Counted from the first letter of the stretch, positions 1 through 8,872 are shown. The stretch is 64,000 bases of DNA from an archaeon (GCA_021819035.1 JAKASL010000002.1:124001-188000); one strand, 5' to 3'. Notes: generated by a model from the sequence alone, not told the origin. Translations and numbers: made by a program.

Positions 1-2
1 GA

Positions 3-2054
3 CGTGAACTCGTATTGGGCGACACGGTTCGCCTCAGGACTGGCGACGTAGTTCCTGCGGATATCAAAGCAGCTCACGGAACGGCCGAGGTGGATCAATC
101 GGCTCTCACCGGGGAGTCGCTCTCTGTCTCCAGGAAGGAAGGAGACACAATATACAGCGGCTCGATTCTCGCAAGAGGTGAAGTTACAGGCGTCGTCACA
201 GCCACAGGTACGAGGACCTATTTCGGGAGAACGATTGAGCTTGTGCAGCTTGCGAAGCCGAGGCTCCATATGGAAGAGGTGACAGCGAGCGTGGTCCGCT
301 GGCTCATCGTGATGGTAGCTGTTCTACTTGGAGTTGCTCTCACCATTTCGTTCATACGGCACGAGGACTTGACACAGATAATTCCACTGGCAGTAGTTCT
401 CTTGGTATCAGCTATACCAGTCGCCCTGCCAGCAATGTTCAGCATCAGCATGGCTCTGGGATCACTCGAGCTCGTGAAGAAAGGCGTCCTCGTTACTAGG
501 CTCAGCGCCTCCGAGGACGCGGCAACGATGGACGTACTGTGCACAGACAAGACCGGCACACTGACAAAAAACAAACTTGTAATCTCAGGAACTAGGGCAC
601 ACAACGGTTTCGATGACGCAGATACAATTCTTCTCGGGGCGCTTGCCTCGAACGAGGCAGATCAGGATCCTATCGACATCGCATTCTTGGCCGCTGCGAA
701 GAAGATGGGATTGCCAGTGTCGAATTACTCGCAGAACGAGTTTTCCCCGTTTGATCCCTCGACTCGAATGACAAAAGCTGCAATATCCAGCGAGAAGGGC
801 AAATTTTACGTTGCAAAAGGTGCGACATCGTCAATTGCGGAACTCTGCAGACTCGAAGGCCAAAGGTATGAAGCGATGAGCCAGAGCGTAGAGGAATTCA
901 CAAAAAGGGGTTTCAGGGTGCTTGCTGTAGCACGAGGAGAATCTCAAGACACATTCAATCTCGCAGGCGTGGTCGCCCTTAGCGACGAACTGAGAGAAGA
1001 TTCGCCGAAACTTGTGCAGGAGCTCCGAGCCCTCGGCGTCTCTGTCAAAATGCTCACTGGAGATGCCTTACTTGTAGCAAGAGAAGTTGCTCAGAAGCTT
1101 TCATTGGGGCCGAGGGTGGAGAAGATGTCCGAAGTCAAGCAATTCAAAGACGAAGACAGATTTTCTCGCATCGTCGAGGAAAGCTCAGGCATCGCCGAAA
1201 TCTACCCCGAAGACAAATACGAAATCGTCAAAGGTCTCCAGAGAAGGAAGCATGTGGTCGGGATGACCGGTGACGGGGTCAACGACGCTGCTGCTCTCAA
1301 ACAGGCCGAAGTGGGTATCGCGGTCAAGAGCGCCACAGACGTAGCGAAAGGCGCGGCAAGTGCGGTGCTCACATTCGACGGGCTCGAACCCATAGTCGAA
1401 ATGGTCAAGATAGGTCGAATGGTGTATCAGAGGGTCCTCACCTGGGTCATCAACAAGATAGTGAAGACATTCCAGGTTGTGGTCTTCGTGGTGCTTGCTT
1501 TTCTGGTGACAGGAAACTTCGTAGTATCAATCTTCAGCATGGTGCTGTACCTCTTTCTCACGGACTTCGTCACTCTTTCGATTTCAACCGACAAAGTCAG
1601 ATTTTCGCAAAAACCGGACACCTGGAACATCGGCTGGCTTGTGGGGCTCGGAGTCCTAGTCGGAGCGCTGACTGTCGCTGAATCCTTCACGGCGCTATAC
1701 GTCGGCATGGAAGTCTTTGGTGGAATGAGTGGAGACTTGGCAAGGTTGCACATGTTCATCTTTGCATACCTCGTCTTCAGCGGACTCTTCAACGTATTCG
1801 TCCTGAGAGAGAGAAAGCATTTTTGGCACTCCATGCCGGGCAAACCACTTCTCCTGGCGATAATCGCAGACGTAGCGCTTGTGAGCGCCATCTCTCTATT
1901 TGGATTCTACAACCTCTCGCCAATTACTTTGGCAGAGCTCAGCTTTGCGTTGGGCTGGGCCTTCGCAAGCTCGTTTATCATCAATGACCCGATCAAGGTC
2001 GCGATAGTAGACCGCCGTACTAGCATGCCGGTGAAAGAGTCCCTACTCATGTGA
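3..2054 (+). CDS. Plasma-membrane proton-efflux P-type ATPase (5' truncated by window edge)
   Basis: ATP-driven cation pump of the P-type IIIA (H+-ATPase) family in the cell membrane. The open frame runs off the left edge (the residues before the first possible start continue the actuator domain), so the N-terminus and first two membrane helices are missing. Visible in order: actuator-domain TGES near nt 109-120, paired helices with a PVALP motif around nt 418-435, the phosphorylation motif DKTGTLT with the acceptor Asp at nt 546-548, the hinge motif TGDGVNDAAALK near nt 1267-1300, and C-terminal transmembrane helices. The PVALPAM helix and overall length favour H+ over Ca2+ or heavy metals (family inference). 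The gene looks more A+T-rich than the block beginning at 2343, so it may belong to an island ending at the tRNA. Confidence 0.93.
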   Translation, partial: RELVLGDTVRLRTGDVVPADIKAAHGTAEVDQSALTGESLSVSRKEGDTIYSGSILARGEVTGVVTATGTRTYFGRTIELVQLAKPRLHMEEVTASVVRWLIVMVAVLLGVALTISFIRHEDLTQIIPLAVVLLVSAIPVALPAMFSISMALGSLELVKKGVLVTRLSASEDAATMDVLCTDKTGTLTKNKLVISGTRAHNGFDDADTILLGALASNEADQDPIDIAFLAAAKKMGLPVSNYSQNEFSPFDPSTRMTKAAISSEKGKFYVAKGATSSIAELCRLEGQRYEAMSQSVEEFTKRGFRVLAVARGESQDTFNLAGVVALSDELREDSPKLVQELRALGVSVKMLTGDALLVAREVAQKLSLGPRVEKMSEVKQFKDEDRFSRIVEESSGIAEIYPEDKYEIVKGLQRRKHVVGMTGDGVNDAAALKQAEVGIAVKSATDVAKGAASAVLTFDGLEPIVEMVKIGRMVYQRVLTWVINKIVKTFQVVVFVVLAFLVTGNFVVSIFSMVLYLFLTDFVTLSISTDKVRFSQKPDTWNIGWLVGLGVLVGALTVAESFTALYVGMEVFGGMSGDLARLHMFIFAYLVFSGLFNVFVLRERKHFWHSMPGKPLLLAIIADVALVSAISLFGFYNLSPITLAELSFALGWAFASSFIINDPIKVAIVDRRTSMPVKESLLM

Positions 2055-2130
2055 AGGGATGCAATAGCGGAAGGGGTTGGCGAAGGAGCGAATAATCGTA
2101 TATGCCCGTCTTCACCTTGGTTGATGCGAT

Positions 2131-2140
2131 TTGCTTTTTT
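2131..2140 (+). terminator. T-rich putative transcription terminator after the ATPase
   Basis: A T run (TTGCTTTTTT) lies 77 nt after the ATPase stop codon. Archaeal RNA polymerase commonly terminates at such T tracts on the non-template strand. No strong hairpin is evident before it. The rest of 2055-2342 holds no gene I can support. Confidence 0.35.
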
Positions 2141-2342
2141 CCTGATGAGGCTCGACAGGACGACGTTGTGCATCCGGGATAGGAGCCTCTGCGCCCAGCA
2201 TCAGGTCGATGAATACTGAACGAAGGTGGCCAAGGAAGAAGGGCAGCAAGTGGCGGCCTCCCGGGCGTAGATACATGCCGGTGTGCAGGCCTGTTCGCCC
2301 CGAAGCGTCTTCTGCGGACGAAGATTCAGCGAGAAACGTCGA

Positions 2343-2440
2343 TGGGGCCGCTGGGATTTGAACCCAGGATCGCCAGCGCCCCAGGCTCACCGTGACTTTC
2401 GGTCACTCTGGTATGCTGGACCAAGCTACACTACGGCCCC
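2343..2440 (-). tRNA. tRNA-Pro (GGG) with a non-canonical 22-nt intron
   Basis: Cloverleaf on the minus strand: acceptor GGGGCCG (2440-2434) pairs with CGGCCCC (2350-2344), discriminator A at 2343, T arm CTGGG-TTCAAAT-CCCAG. The anticodon stem is continuous only if about 22 nt are removed: CCAGC pairs with GCTGG (2377-2373) once bases around 2388-2409 are spliced out of the 5' strand of the anticodon stem (junction near positions 28-30; repeated AG letters leave the exact boundary ambiguous by 2 nt). The intron holds a GTGAC-CGAAA-GTCAC hairpin, as expected for a bulge-helix-bulge substrate of archaeal splicing endonuclease. The resulting loop CTGGGGC gives anticodon GGG (2382-2380). CCA is not encoded. 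Confidence 0.9.
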
Positions 2441-2499
2441 ACGTAGCCGAGCCGAACCCGGTCTCAGTTTAAAGGTTCGCAGAGAGGTTCGACTGGAAG

Positions 2500-3288
2500 C
2501 TACGCCAGCCTGAGGCTCTCCAAGACTTTCGCGTAGGCGTAGTCCGAGAGGCCCTCCTTATAAGAAGCAAGTAGCTCCTTCAGCTTCCCCGTGTCCCGGA
2601 TCCCAATCGCCCTCTTCATGGCGGGGGCGACGGCTCCCCCGATGAAGAGGTATTGGGCGGCCGTGGTCACGTTCCTGGGCCTCCGACTGGTCCCCGCGGA
2701 CTCGAAGTCTATGATCCATGGGACTCCCTCGGCTATGACTGCATGCTTCCTGAGATTGCTGAGCTGCCCGTGGTCGATGCCCATGATATCGAGCTTCCTG
2801 CACTGGTTGAGCAGCCCGTGGACAATGACCCTGGCCCTATCCCTGCTCCCGGGGCCACGGAGCCCTTTCAGCCAATCGCCCAGCTCCATGGGCTCGAGGA
2901 GCTTCATCATGATGACGTCTCTGGTGTGGGCGTAGACCTCCGGGCCGACCCCTACCCTGTTCGCCAAGGTGGCGATTCTGACCTCCTCGTCCATGTGGGG
3001 CCTGTTGGCGTCGGTCCTCCTGATCTTCAGGGCGCAGGGTCCGCCACGGGCGAACGCCTTTACGACCACCCCCACCGTCCCGAGCCCAAGTATCCCCAGC
3101 CTCCCGACCCTAGTGCGCCCCTCGAAGACCAACTCCTCTACCCCTAGGTTCCTGAGCTGCTTGACCCTCGACTTCGCCTCTTCCAGCGAGACCCGCGGGT
3201 AGGTGACGACCTGTATGTACGGAGTCCGCGTAAGCTGACTTAGGTCAGCGCGCTCCGATGACGTCTGAAGTGATCTCCCTGACTCCAT
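2500..3288 (-). CDS. Predicted serine/threonine protein kinase (COG2112-like)
   Basis: Small (262 aa) eukaryotic-type kinase fold of a family found in archaea. A glycine-rich loop (GLGTVGVVVKAF) is followed by the ATP-anchoring lysine in ALKIRR, a catalytic loop of the form HGQLSN, and a metal-binding DFE in IIDFESAG, so the active site looks complete. The substrate is unknown. The ATG at 3288 makes the gene overlap the end of cca by 44 nt on the same strand; no better start is visible before the conserved region. It is the last gene of a minus-strand thpR-cca-kinase operon, which suggests a role around tRNA or translation (inference). Confidence 0.85.
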   Translation of the reverse strand: MESGRSLQTSSERADLSQLTRTPYIQVVTYPRVSLEEAKSRVKQLRNLGVEELVFEGRTRVGRLGILGLGTVGVVVKAFARGGPCALKIRRTDANRPHMDEEVRIATLANRVGVGPEVYAHTRDVIMMKLLEPMELGDWLKGLRGPGSRDRARVIVHGLLNQCRKLDIMGIDHGQLSNLRKHAVIAEGVPWIIDFESAGTSRRPRNVTTAAQYLFIGGAVAPAMKRAIGIRDTGKLKELLASYKEGLSDYAYAKVLESLRLA

Positions 3289-4567
3289 CTCTCAACCACC
3301 CCCATTTCGCGGCTGCCTGGGACAAGGCCCTGCCCCGGAGGACCCTTGCGCTCTCTTTCATTCCCGCCTCGACTTCCTTCGACGCCCCTATCTGACCCGC
3401 CCTCCCCCGCACGACCTCCGTCAAGAGCCGTACCAAGTCTGTGTGCTCCCTCGGGATGAGTATCCTGACCCTCGCTTCGCCGTCCACCCACACGAGCCGG
3501 GAGCTCTTCGAGTTGGCCTTCAGGAAGGCGCCTACGTCTTTCTGCCTATCCACCGTCGGACCAATCCTCTGCGCCAACGCAGGGAGCTCGCCCAACTCGG
3601 GGAGGAGTATGATCGCGCTGTGCTCTAGGTTGTCGGATGCGGCAATCGACCTTGCCACCCGGAACCCCTCTTCCTCCAGGTGCCTCACGACGTGCTTCGT
3701 GGTCTTCCTGAGCTCACCCCATAGGGTGTCCTCGGAGAGGGGCGCGTGGGAGAACACCACCGCAATGACCATCCCGTCCAAGGATGACCGGGCTCCGCGC
3801 GGCAACTCGCTGAAGTAAGCCGTGGCGGGGCGCCTTAGAAACTCTCTGCAGGCGAGCACCATGCGCCCCAGGCTCTCCGCCGATACGGCGGTCCCCAGGT
3901 CCCTCCTGTCGTCAACCGGGTCCGTGAGGCTGAACGCCTTCCCTTCGTGAGGGAGCAGGTAGGAAGCGAACCACTCGGCAACCTGCCGGAACCCTCCCAG
4001 CTTCAGGATAAGGACCTCGGCGACATAGCCGCTGAAGCCCTGGCGGCGGATCTCCGCTCCATAGACGCCGACGGCCTCCATGAAGGCCTTGAGCAGTCTG
4101 ACCTGCGCCTTCGTCTCGTCAGGGAGGGCTTTGATGAGCTCGACGTGGAAAGGGGACCTGTCCGCGGCGCTCTTCCACTCCCCCCTCTTCACGTCGAAGC
4201 AAGGGACGATGTTCACCCTTACCCCGTCGACGGTCGCTTCTGTGTAGGGGTGCTGGGCGAACTTCTTTCCGACGGGGTGGCCCCTGGTGGCCTCCTCCCC
4301 TATCTCTAGGCCGACCCTCTCGAACTCCTGTTCAGGGGTGGAAGGGTCGAACCTCACGAATATGTCCAAATCCACCCTGCGAGGGAGCCATGTCCCCTTG
4401 GCGAACGACCCACCCAGGAGCACCCCCCTGGTCTGCGGGTGCCGCGCGGCCGCAGTCTCGGTCTTCGATACCAGCGAAGAGGCCAATGCCCTGACCCTGG
4501 TGGCCTCAGCGCGCGAAGGGACCACCCCTCGCTTCGCGATGGCCACGACATCCGCCACGGCGGTCAT
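3245..4567 (-). CDS. cca: CCA-adding enzyme (archaeal class I tRNA nucleotidyltransferase)
   Basis: Adds or repairs the 3'-CCA end of tRNAs using CTP and ATP. Length of 440 aa is usual for the archaeal class. The nucleotidyltransferase signature GGSFAKGTW is followed by the catalytic acidic pair in RVDLDIFVRF, and the archaeal central and C-terminal domains follow. It starts with ATG at 4567, overlapping the thpR stop by 4 nt (translational coupling). The need for it is visible here: the tRNA-Pro gene does not encode CCA. Confidence 0.96.
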   Translation of the reverse strand: MTAVADVVAIAKRGVVPSRAEATRVRALASSLVSKTETAAARHPQTRGVLLGGSFAKGTWLPRRVDLDIFVRFDPSTPEQEFERVGLEIGEEATRGHPVGKKFAQHPYTEATVDGVRVNIVPCFDVKRGEWKSAADRSPFHVELIKALPDETKAQVRLLKAFMEAVGVYGAEIRRQGFSGYVAEVLILKLGGFRQVAEWFASYLLPHEGKAFSLTDPVDDRRDLGTAVSAESLGRMVLACREFLRRPATAYFSELPRGARSSLDGMVIAVVFSHAPLSEDTLWGELRKTTKHVVRHLEEEGFRVARSIAASDNLEHSAIILLPELGELPALAQRIGPTVDRQKDVGAFLKANSKSSRLVWVDGEARVRILIPREHTDLVRLLTEVVRGRAGQIGASKEVEAGMKESARVLRGRALSQAAAKWGWLRDGVREITSDVIGAR

Positions 4568-5115
4568 CTCAGCGGGTACACCCCGATGTCAGAGTAGACA
4601 GGTCCCGCAGGCGTCAGCCTGCTCGACTTCAGCTTGAGCTCAGTCAACTTCACAGGCCCGAAGGAGACGTTCGAACCCTTCCCTATGAGGGCCGAGAGAT
4701 CCCCGGCGTTCTTGGGCGACCTCACCCTGGCGAGGGTGACGTGCGCCTGGAAGGGCCTGGTGTCGTTTTCCCCCAGCCCCTCAAGCGCCGCGGACACCTC
4801 CTTGGCCATGGGCTCGACAAGAAGGCTGTGCGCCTTCGAGACACCGGCCCAGACCACCCTTGGCCTCAGCCTGTCTGGGAACGCCCCCACCCCCTTCAGC
4901 TCCACTTCGGCCCCCTGCAAGGAGAGGGCGGCGAGCCTGGACTTCGCCTCTGACACCGCCGCTTCAGTCACCTCTCCGAGGAACTTCACGGTGAAGTGGA
5001 GGTTTTCCCGTTCCACTTGCTTGAGGTCGGCGCCTGTCGCTGTGAGCTCCTCTTGGAACCTCACGAGCGCGTCGAGGACAGGTCCAGGCAAGTCGAGGGC
5101 AACGAAGAGTCTCAT
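4564..5115 (-). CDS. thpR: RNA 2',3'-cyclic phosphodiesterase (2'-5' RNA ligase family)
   Basis: 2H phosphoesterase of 183 aa that opens RNA 2',3'-cyclic phosphates, the kind of ends formed in archaeal tRNA splicing. Both catalytic HxT motifs are present: HFTVKFLG in the N-half and HVTLAR in the C-half. The start at 5115 (MRLFVALDLP) is the family N-terminus and lies about 28 nt from the TTTAAA box at 5141-5146, as expected for a leaderless mRNA. A longer open frame runs upstream but is antisense to the next gene. Operon with cca fits RNA end processing. Confidence 0.94.
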   Translation of the reverse strand: MRLFVALDLPGPVLDALVRFQEELTATGADLKQVERENLHFTVKFLGEVTEAAVSEAKSRLAALSLQGAEVELKGVGAFPDRLRPRVVWAGVSKAHSLLVEPMAKEVSAALEGLGENDTRPFQAHVTLARVRSPKNAGDLSALIGKGSNVSFGPVKLTELKLKSSRLTPAGPVYSDIGVYPLR

Positions 5116-5140
5116 CTGCCTCGGGTCGCCGCGTGGTTCC

Positions 5141-5146
5141 TTTAAA
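5141..5146. promoter_or_regulatory. Palindromic TATA-like box between thpR and UPF0200 gene
   Basis: TTTAAA sits about 28 nt before the thpR start (minus) and 21-30 nt before the candidate GTG 5165 / TTG 5174 starts on the plus strand. Because the box is palindromic it could serve both directions. Confidence 0.55.
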
Positions 5147-5164
5147 TTCGCTATCGGTCGGGCA

Positions 5165-5731
5165 GTGGACAGATTGCTCCGCATTGTGGCAGTGACAGGG
5201 ATGCCCGGGGCCGGGAAGTCGACTGCGACCGAGCGCCTCGTAAGCAGAGGGTGGAAGCGGGTCGTAATGGGCGACGTGATCAGGGCTGAGACAAGGAGAC
5301 GCGGTCTCGAGCCGGACGCTAAGAACACCGGGGAGGTTATGCAGCTCCTGAGGAAGGAACGGGGCCCCTCCGCTGTGGCTGACCTATGCCTGGAGGCGGT
5401 CGAACGGTCGGGGGCGGAGAAGGTGGTCGTGGACGGCATCAGGTCGGTGGTCGAAGTGGAGGCGTTCCGGAAGAAGGCGAAAGTGCTGCTGGTAGCCGTC
5501 GTCGCCTCCCCGACGAGGCGGTTCGAGCTGCTGAAGGAGCGGGGGAGGAGCGACGACCCCCTCACTTACGAGATGTTCGCATCGAGGGACAGGAGGGAGC
5601 TCGATGTGGGGATAGGGGAAGCCATAGCGTTGGCCGACGAGACTGTGTCCAACCAACGGGACTCACCGGAAGCCCTCGCCATGGAGATGGCCGGACTGGT
5701 CGGACGCTGGGAGAATGATGACGCAGCCTGA
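5165..5731 (+). CDS. UPF0200-family P-loop nucleotide kinase (dephospho-CoA kinase-like)
   Basis: P-loop kinase of 188 aa with Walker A GMPGAGKST at the N-terminus, a nucleoside-kinase-like segment MGDVIRAE after it, and a Walker-B-like VVVDGIRS. Archaeal UPF0200 proteins are often annotated as adenylate-kinase or dephospho-CoA-kinase-like, but the true substrate is not settled, so I give no symbol. GTG 5165 is chosen; TTG 5174 or GTG 5186 are alternatives. The open frame extends further upstream only as antisense of thpR. Overlaps the next gene by 17 nt. Confidence 0.85.
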   Translation: MDRLLRIVAVTGMPGAGKSTATERLVSRGWKRVVMGDVIRAETRRRGLEPDAKNTGEVMQLLRKERGPSAVADLCLEAVERSGAEKVVVDGIRSVVEVEAFRKKAKVLLVAVVASPTRRFELLKERGRSDDPLTYEMFASRDRRELDVGIGEAIALADETVSNQRDSPEALAMEMAGLVGRWENDDAA

Positions 5732-6128
5732 GTTCAAGGCCAGGCTGACCATGGAAGCTATGGTCTCTCCATCGGAAGACCAGGCGAAGGTCGTCCAGGC
5801 CATGGCGTGGGTCGCGGGCCAACTCCCAGAAGCTGTCTCAGTAGACGGAGGGATGGCAAGGCTTTCCAGCGAAGACCCGAAGGCCTTGATCCGCTTGAGA
5901 GACCAGCTCAGAGACAGGCATGTGAGGTCCGCTGCGAGGAAGCTCCTCCTGAGAGACAGGACGGACCGCTCTGCCTCTGTCATGCTGAACAGACAGGCTG
6001 CGGCCGCAGGGGTCGTCGCAACATGCGGGAGCTCTGAGGAGTCCCCCCTTGGACCCATCCACCTGACCATCTCGTCTGATGAGCTGGACGCGGTTATCGA
6101 CTGGCTGACTGGCTACGCAGGCGGATAG
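5715..6128 (+). CDS. RNA-binding protein, predicted exosome subunit (COG1325-like)
   Basis: 137-aa protein resembling the archaeal family predicted to be exosome-associated RNA-binding subunits. The N-terminus (FKARLTMEAMVSPSED) and the segment DPKALIRLRDQLRDR are the recognisable parts, and no enzymatic motif is seen. The ATG at 5715 overlaps the upstream gene; ATG 5718 is equally possible. It converges on rnz with a 16-nt overlap of the 3' ends. Placement among tRNA/RNA-processing genes supports the assignment. Confidence 0.7.
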   Translation: MMTQPEFKARLTMEAMVSPSEDQAKVVQAMAWVAGQLPEAVSVDGGMARLSSEDPKALIRLRDQLRDRHVRSAARKLLLRDRTDRSASVMLNRQAAAAGVVATCGSSEESPLGPIHLTISSDELDAVIDWLTGYAGG

Positions 6129-7039
6129 TCTACAGCAAGGGTAAGCCCGTCAGAGGCGGCGACGGTGTCAGGGAAGACCTTCTTCGCCTCCTTCAGCAGC
6201 GCCGTGACGTTCGTGTAGCGGGCGCTGAAGTGCGTCAGCGCCAGCCTCCTGACCCCAGCCTTCTTCGCGAGCTCGGCTGCCTCCACGCATGTGCTGTGCT
6301 TCCGCTCCAGGGCCTTGTCTCTGTCCGCACCCCTGAACGTTGAGTCGAATATGAGGAGGTCGCACCTCTCGAAGAAGCGAGCTAGCCTCGGAGACGGCCT
6401 GGTGTCCCCCGAGTACCCTATCCGCCTTCCTGGCCTCGGGGGGCCGGTCACCGCAGAGGAGGGGATCTTCCTCCCCCGCACCGTCACCGACCTCCCTTTC
6501 TGCAGCGCCGACCACAGCCTCCCTTCGGGGACGCCTAGGGCCCTCGCCCTGTCAGGGTGGAAGATGCCGGGGCGGTCGTTCTCTTCGACGACGTAAGAGA
6601 AGGCCTCCACCGAGTGCACGGCCCTGGCCGCCTTGACCTTGAACTCCGTGGTCCGGAGGACCACGCCGGGGCGCGCGGCCGTGAACCTGATGGGGAAGGT
6701 GAGCCCGAAGTTCAGGAGCCCGGAGGTCACTTCGAGCCAGCGCATGAGCCCTGCCGGCGCGACTATGTCCACGGGCTTGCGCCTCTGGGCGAGGCTCATG
6801 GTCTGCAGGAGACCTAGGATTCCCGTGACATGGTCGCCGTGCAGGTGAGTGACCAGTATCGTCATGTCCTTCCCCAGCCCGATGGAGTTGGCCAGGATCT
6901 GGCGCTGCACCCCCTCACCGCAGTCCATCAATATGACGTCCCCTTCCCTCCTGACCGCCATCGCCGGGAGCCCCCTGACCTTGGTCGGGGCGGCAGAGCT
7001 GGTGCCGAGGAAAGTTACCGACAGCTTTGCCGAGCTCAT
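6113..7039 (-). CDS. rnz: Ribonuclease Z (tRNA 3'-processing endonuclease)
   Basis: Metallo-beta-lactamase-fold nuclease, 308 aa, that removes tRNA 3' trailers. The zinc ligands are seen in HLHGDHVTG, later in GYSGDTRPS and in the C-terminal LTHFSARY. The N-terminal FLGTSSAAPT is the family start. The start codon overlaps the end of the upstream methylase gene by 4 nt, so prs, the methylase and rnz form one minus-strand operon. Confidence 0.96.
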   Translation of the reverse strand: MSSAKLSVTFLGTSSAAPTKVRGLPAMAVRREGDVILMDCGEGVQRQILANSIGLGKDMTILVTHLHGDHVTGILGLLQTMSLAQRRKPVDIVAPAGLMRWLEVTSGLLNFGLTFPIRFTAARPGVVLRTTEFKVKAARAVHSVEAFSYVVEENDRPGIFHPDRARALGVPEGRLWSALQKGRSVTVRGRKIPSSAVTGPPRPGRRIGYSGDTRPSPRLARFFERCDLLIFDSTFRGADRDKALERKHSTCVEAAELAKKAGVRRLALTHFSARYTNVTALLKEAKKVFPDTVAASDGLTLAVDYPPA

Positions 7040-7992
7040 CTCCTCCTGAGGACCGAGATTGTCCTCGTCAGGCGCTTATGAACCTGAAGGTCGTGCTCCT
7101 CCAGCAGGGAGAAGTCCGCCCCGGCCTCGGCTGCTACCTCCTTCTGGTGCATCAGCACCACTGTCGCTCCTGGCCTGGCGACGTCAGCCAGGGTAGAGAG
7201 AGCCATGTCCATCACCTCCCCCGGACCGAGCCCTCGGGTGCTCGAGGCCCTCCCATAGGGGACGTCGGTCGCCACAGCGTCGGCTGCGGTCACCGGGAGT
7301 AGCCCCGAGTCTGCGCGCACCGCTCCGAGCCACTCCTGGCGAAAATGACGCATGTTCCTTTTGGCTCCTCGCACCATCTTCTCGGCGACGTCGAAGGCAA
7401 CGACTCTGCATCCCACCATCGACGCTTCTAGTGGGATGCTCCCGGTACCGGCGAAGGGGTCGATGAAGATGTCTCCCTCGACGCAACGGGAGAGGTTCAC
7501 CAGGGCTCTGGACAGCTTGGGGAAGATGGCGGCGGGGTGGAAGAAGGGCCTTTGCCGGGGGCGCCGCCGCGACCAGCCCTGCGCCATGGTCACAGGGGAG
7601 GTGACCGCGAGATACTCCCTGTCTCCGCTGACAAGGGTCAGCTCGTACTCGGGGGCGCGGAGGTCGATGGTGGCCCGCAGGTCACCGAAATAGTCACCTG
7701 GGTCCGCGGGGTGGCGTTCCCCTGTCAGGTCGAACGCCCTGAACCTGACCCGGCGACCTTCGAGGAGCTCTGCGGCCTCCGAAGCGTCCCCGACCAGCCG
7801 CCCGACCCGTCGGGCGAATGCTATCCTCTCGCCTATCCGGAAGGGGTCTGCCTCTGAGTCTGCGATGAGTATCCTTGGTGAGTGGGACTCGAATCTCGGA
7901 GAAGGGTCGTATGCGTAGAACAGCGCCCTCGCCTCGGCCGCTGGAATGGTGTTGCCCTCTCCGGAGAGGAGGACCAGAGACCTAGTCTTCAA
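7036..7992 (-). CDS. tRNA (guanine-N2) methyltransferase, Trm11/Trm-G10 family
   Basis: SAM-dependent methylase, most like archaeal enzymes making m2G/m2,2G at tRNA position 10. The N-terminal half is the THUMP-containing part; the catalytic half has DPFAGTGSIPLEA (SAM loop) and the NPPY-type motif in the form TDVPYGR. The C-terminus carries VVLMHQKEV. I place the start at TTG 7992, where similarity begins (LKTRSLVLLSGEGN), giving an 11-nt overlap with prs. An ATG at 8019 in the same frame would add nine residues encoded inside prs. The DVPYG variant of the motif is slightly unusual but known in this family. Confidence 0.86.
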   Translation of the reverse strand: MKTRSLVLLSGEGNTIPAAEARALFYAYDPSPRFESHSPRILIADSEADPFRIGERIAFARRVGRLVGDASEAAELLEGRRVRFRAFDLTGERHPADPGDYFGDLRATIDLRAPEYELTLVSGDREYLAVTSPVTMAQGWSRRRPRQRPFFHPAAIFPKLSRALVNLSRCVEGDIFIDPFAGTGSIPLEASMVGCRVVAFDVAEKMVRGAKRNMRHFRQEWLGAVRADSGLLPVTAADAVATDVPYGRASSTRGLGPGEVMDMALSTLADVARPGATVVLMHQKEVAAEAGADFSLLEEHDLQVHKRLTRTISVLRRR

Positions 7993-8872
7993 TCGTCCTG
8001 AGGTGCGACGCGACTGCATCGGAGACGTCTACCTGGCTGAACCTCCCCGGCACCGTGTTCGTGCAGACAACTGTCTTCACCGAGGCCCTCTCCAGTATGT
8101 CGAGGGCGCTTCCGACGAAGAGCCCGTGGACGCAGACCGCGATTGCCCGCCTGGCCCCCTGGCTCATCACCGTCTCGGCCGCCGCCCTGACGGTCCCTCC
8201 TGTGCTTATGATGTCGTCGACTATCACGACGTCCTTCCCCTTCACCTCGAGCTTAGAGTCCGCGACGGTGACCTCTCCGCTCACCCTGTCCCTCGTCTTG
8301 GCCAGTTGGAGGAAAGGAGCCCCGTAGAGCGCTGCGAAGGCTTCGGTCCGCTTGGACCCTCCGAAGTCTGGGGAGATGACCACGGGATCCGTTGGGGAGA
8401 CCTTCTCCCTCACATACTCAACCAGGCTCGGGATGGCTGACACACTGTAGGTGGGGAAGGAGAAGAGAGCCAGCCCCTCCGCAGAGTGGATGTCCACGGT
8501 GACCAATCTGCGGACCCCGGCGGAGCGCATCAGGTGGGCCACGAACCCAAGGGTCACCCCCTCCCCCGGGAGGAACTGCTTGTCCTGCCGCGCATAGGCC
8601 AGATACGGGACCACGGCGGTGATCTTCGCCCCTTCCTCGCTGAGGTGATGGGAGGCGAGGAGCAACTGGAAGAGGTGATGGTCCGCCGGGTGGTGGGTGG
8701 ACTGGACCAGGAGGATGTTCTTCCCCGAGACCTTGTCGCTTACCGTGAACTTCGACTCGCCGTCGGGGAAGACCCTGAACTCGGCCCCTAGCAGGGGGAG
8801 GGAGAGCTTCTCTGCTATAGAACGCCCCAAGTCTTCTGAAGCAGGCCCTGGCAGCACCACCGTTTCTGCCAC
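7982..8872 (-). CDS. prs: Ribose-phosphate pyrophosphokinase (PRPP synthetase)
   Basis: Makes PRPP from ribose 5-phosphate and ATP for nucleotide, histidine and tryptophan synthesis. 296 aa, the short archaeal length. Seen are FPDGESKFTV, the flexible-loop region YLAYARQDKQF, the divalent-cation motif VDIHSAEGL and the PRPP-binding loop VVIVDDIISTGGT. First gene of the prs-methylase-rnz operon. A TATTTAA element at 8904-8910 lies about 35 nt upstream. Confidence 0.97.
   Translation of the reverse strand: MAETVVLPGPASEDLGRSIAEKLSLPLLGAEFRVFPDGESKFTVSDKVSGKNILLVQSTHHPADHHLFQLLLASHHLSEEGAKITAVVPYLAYARQDKQFLPGEGVTLGFVAHLMRSAGVRRLVTVDIHSAEGLALFSFPTYSVSAIPSLVEYVREKVSPTDPVVISPDFGGSKRTEAFAALYGAPFLQLAKTRDRVSGEVTVADSKLEVKGKDVVIVDDIISTGGTVRAAAETVMSQGARRAIAVCVHGLFVGSALDILERASVKTVVCTNTVPGRFSQVDVSDAVASHLRTIED

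Noticed and set aside
4634-5164. Long 5' extension of the UPF0200 frame
   Set aside because: Antisense to thpR; composition typical of a complementary-strand shadow, and the promoter box lies downstream of it at 5141.
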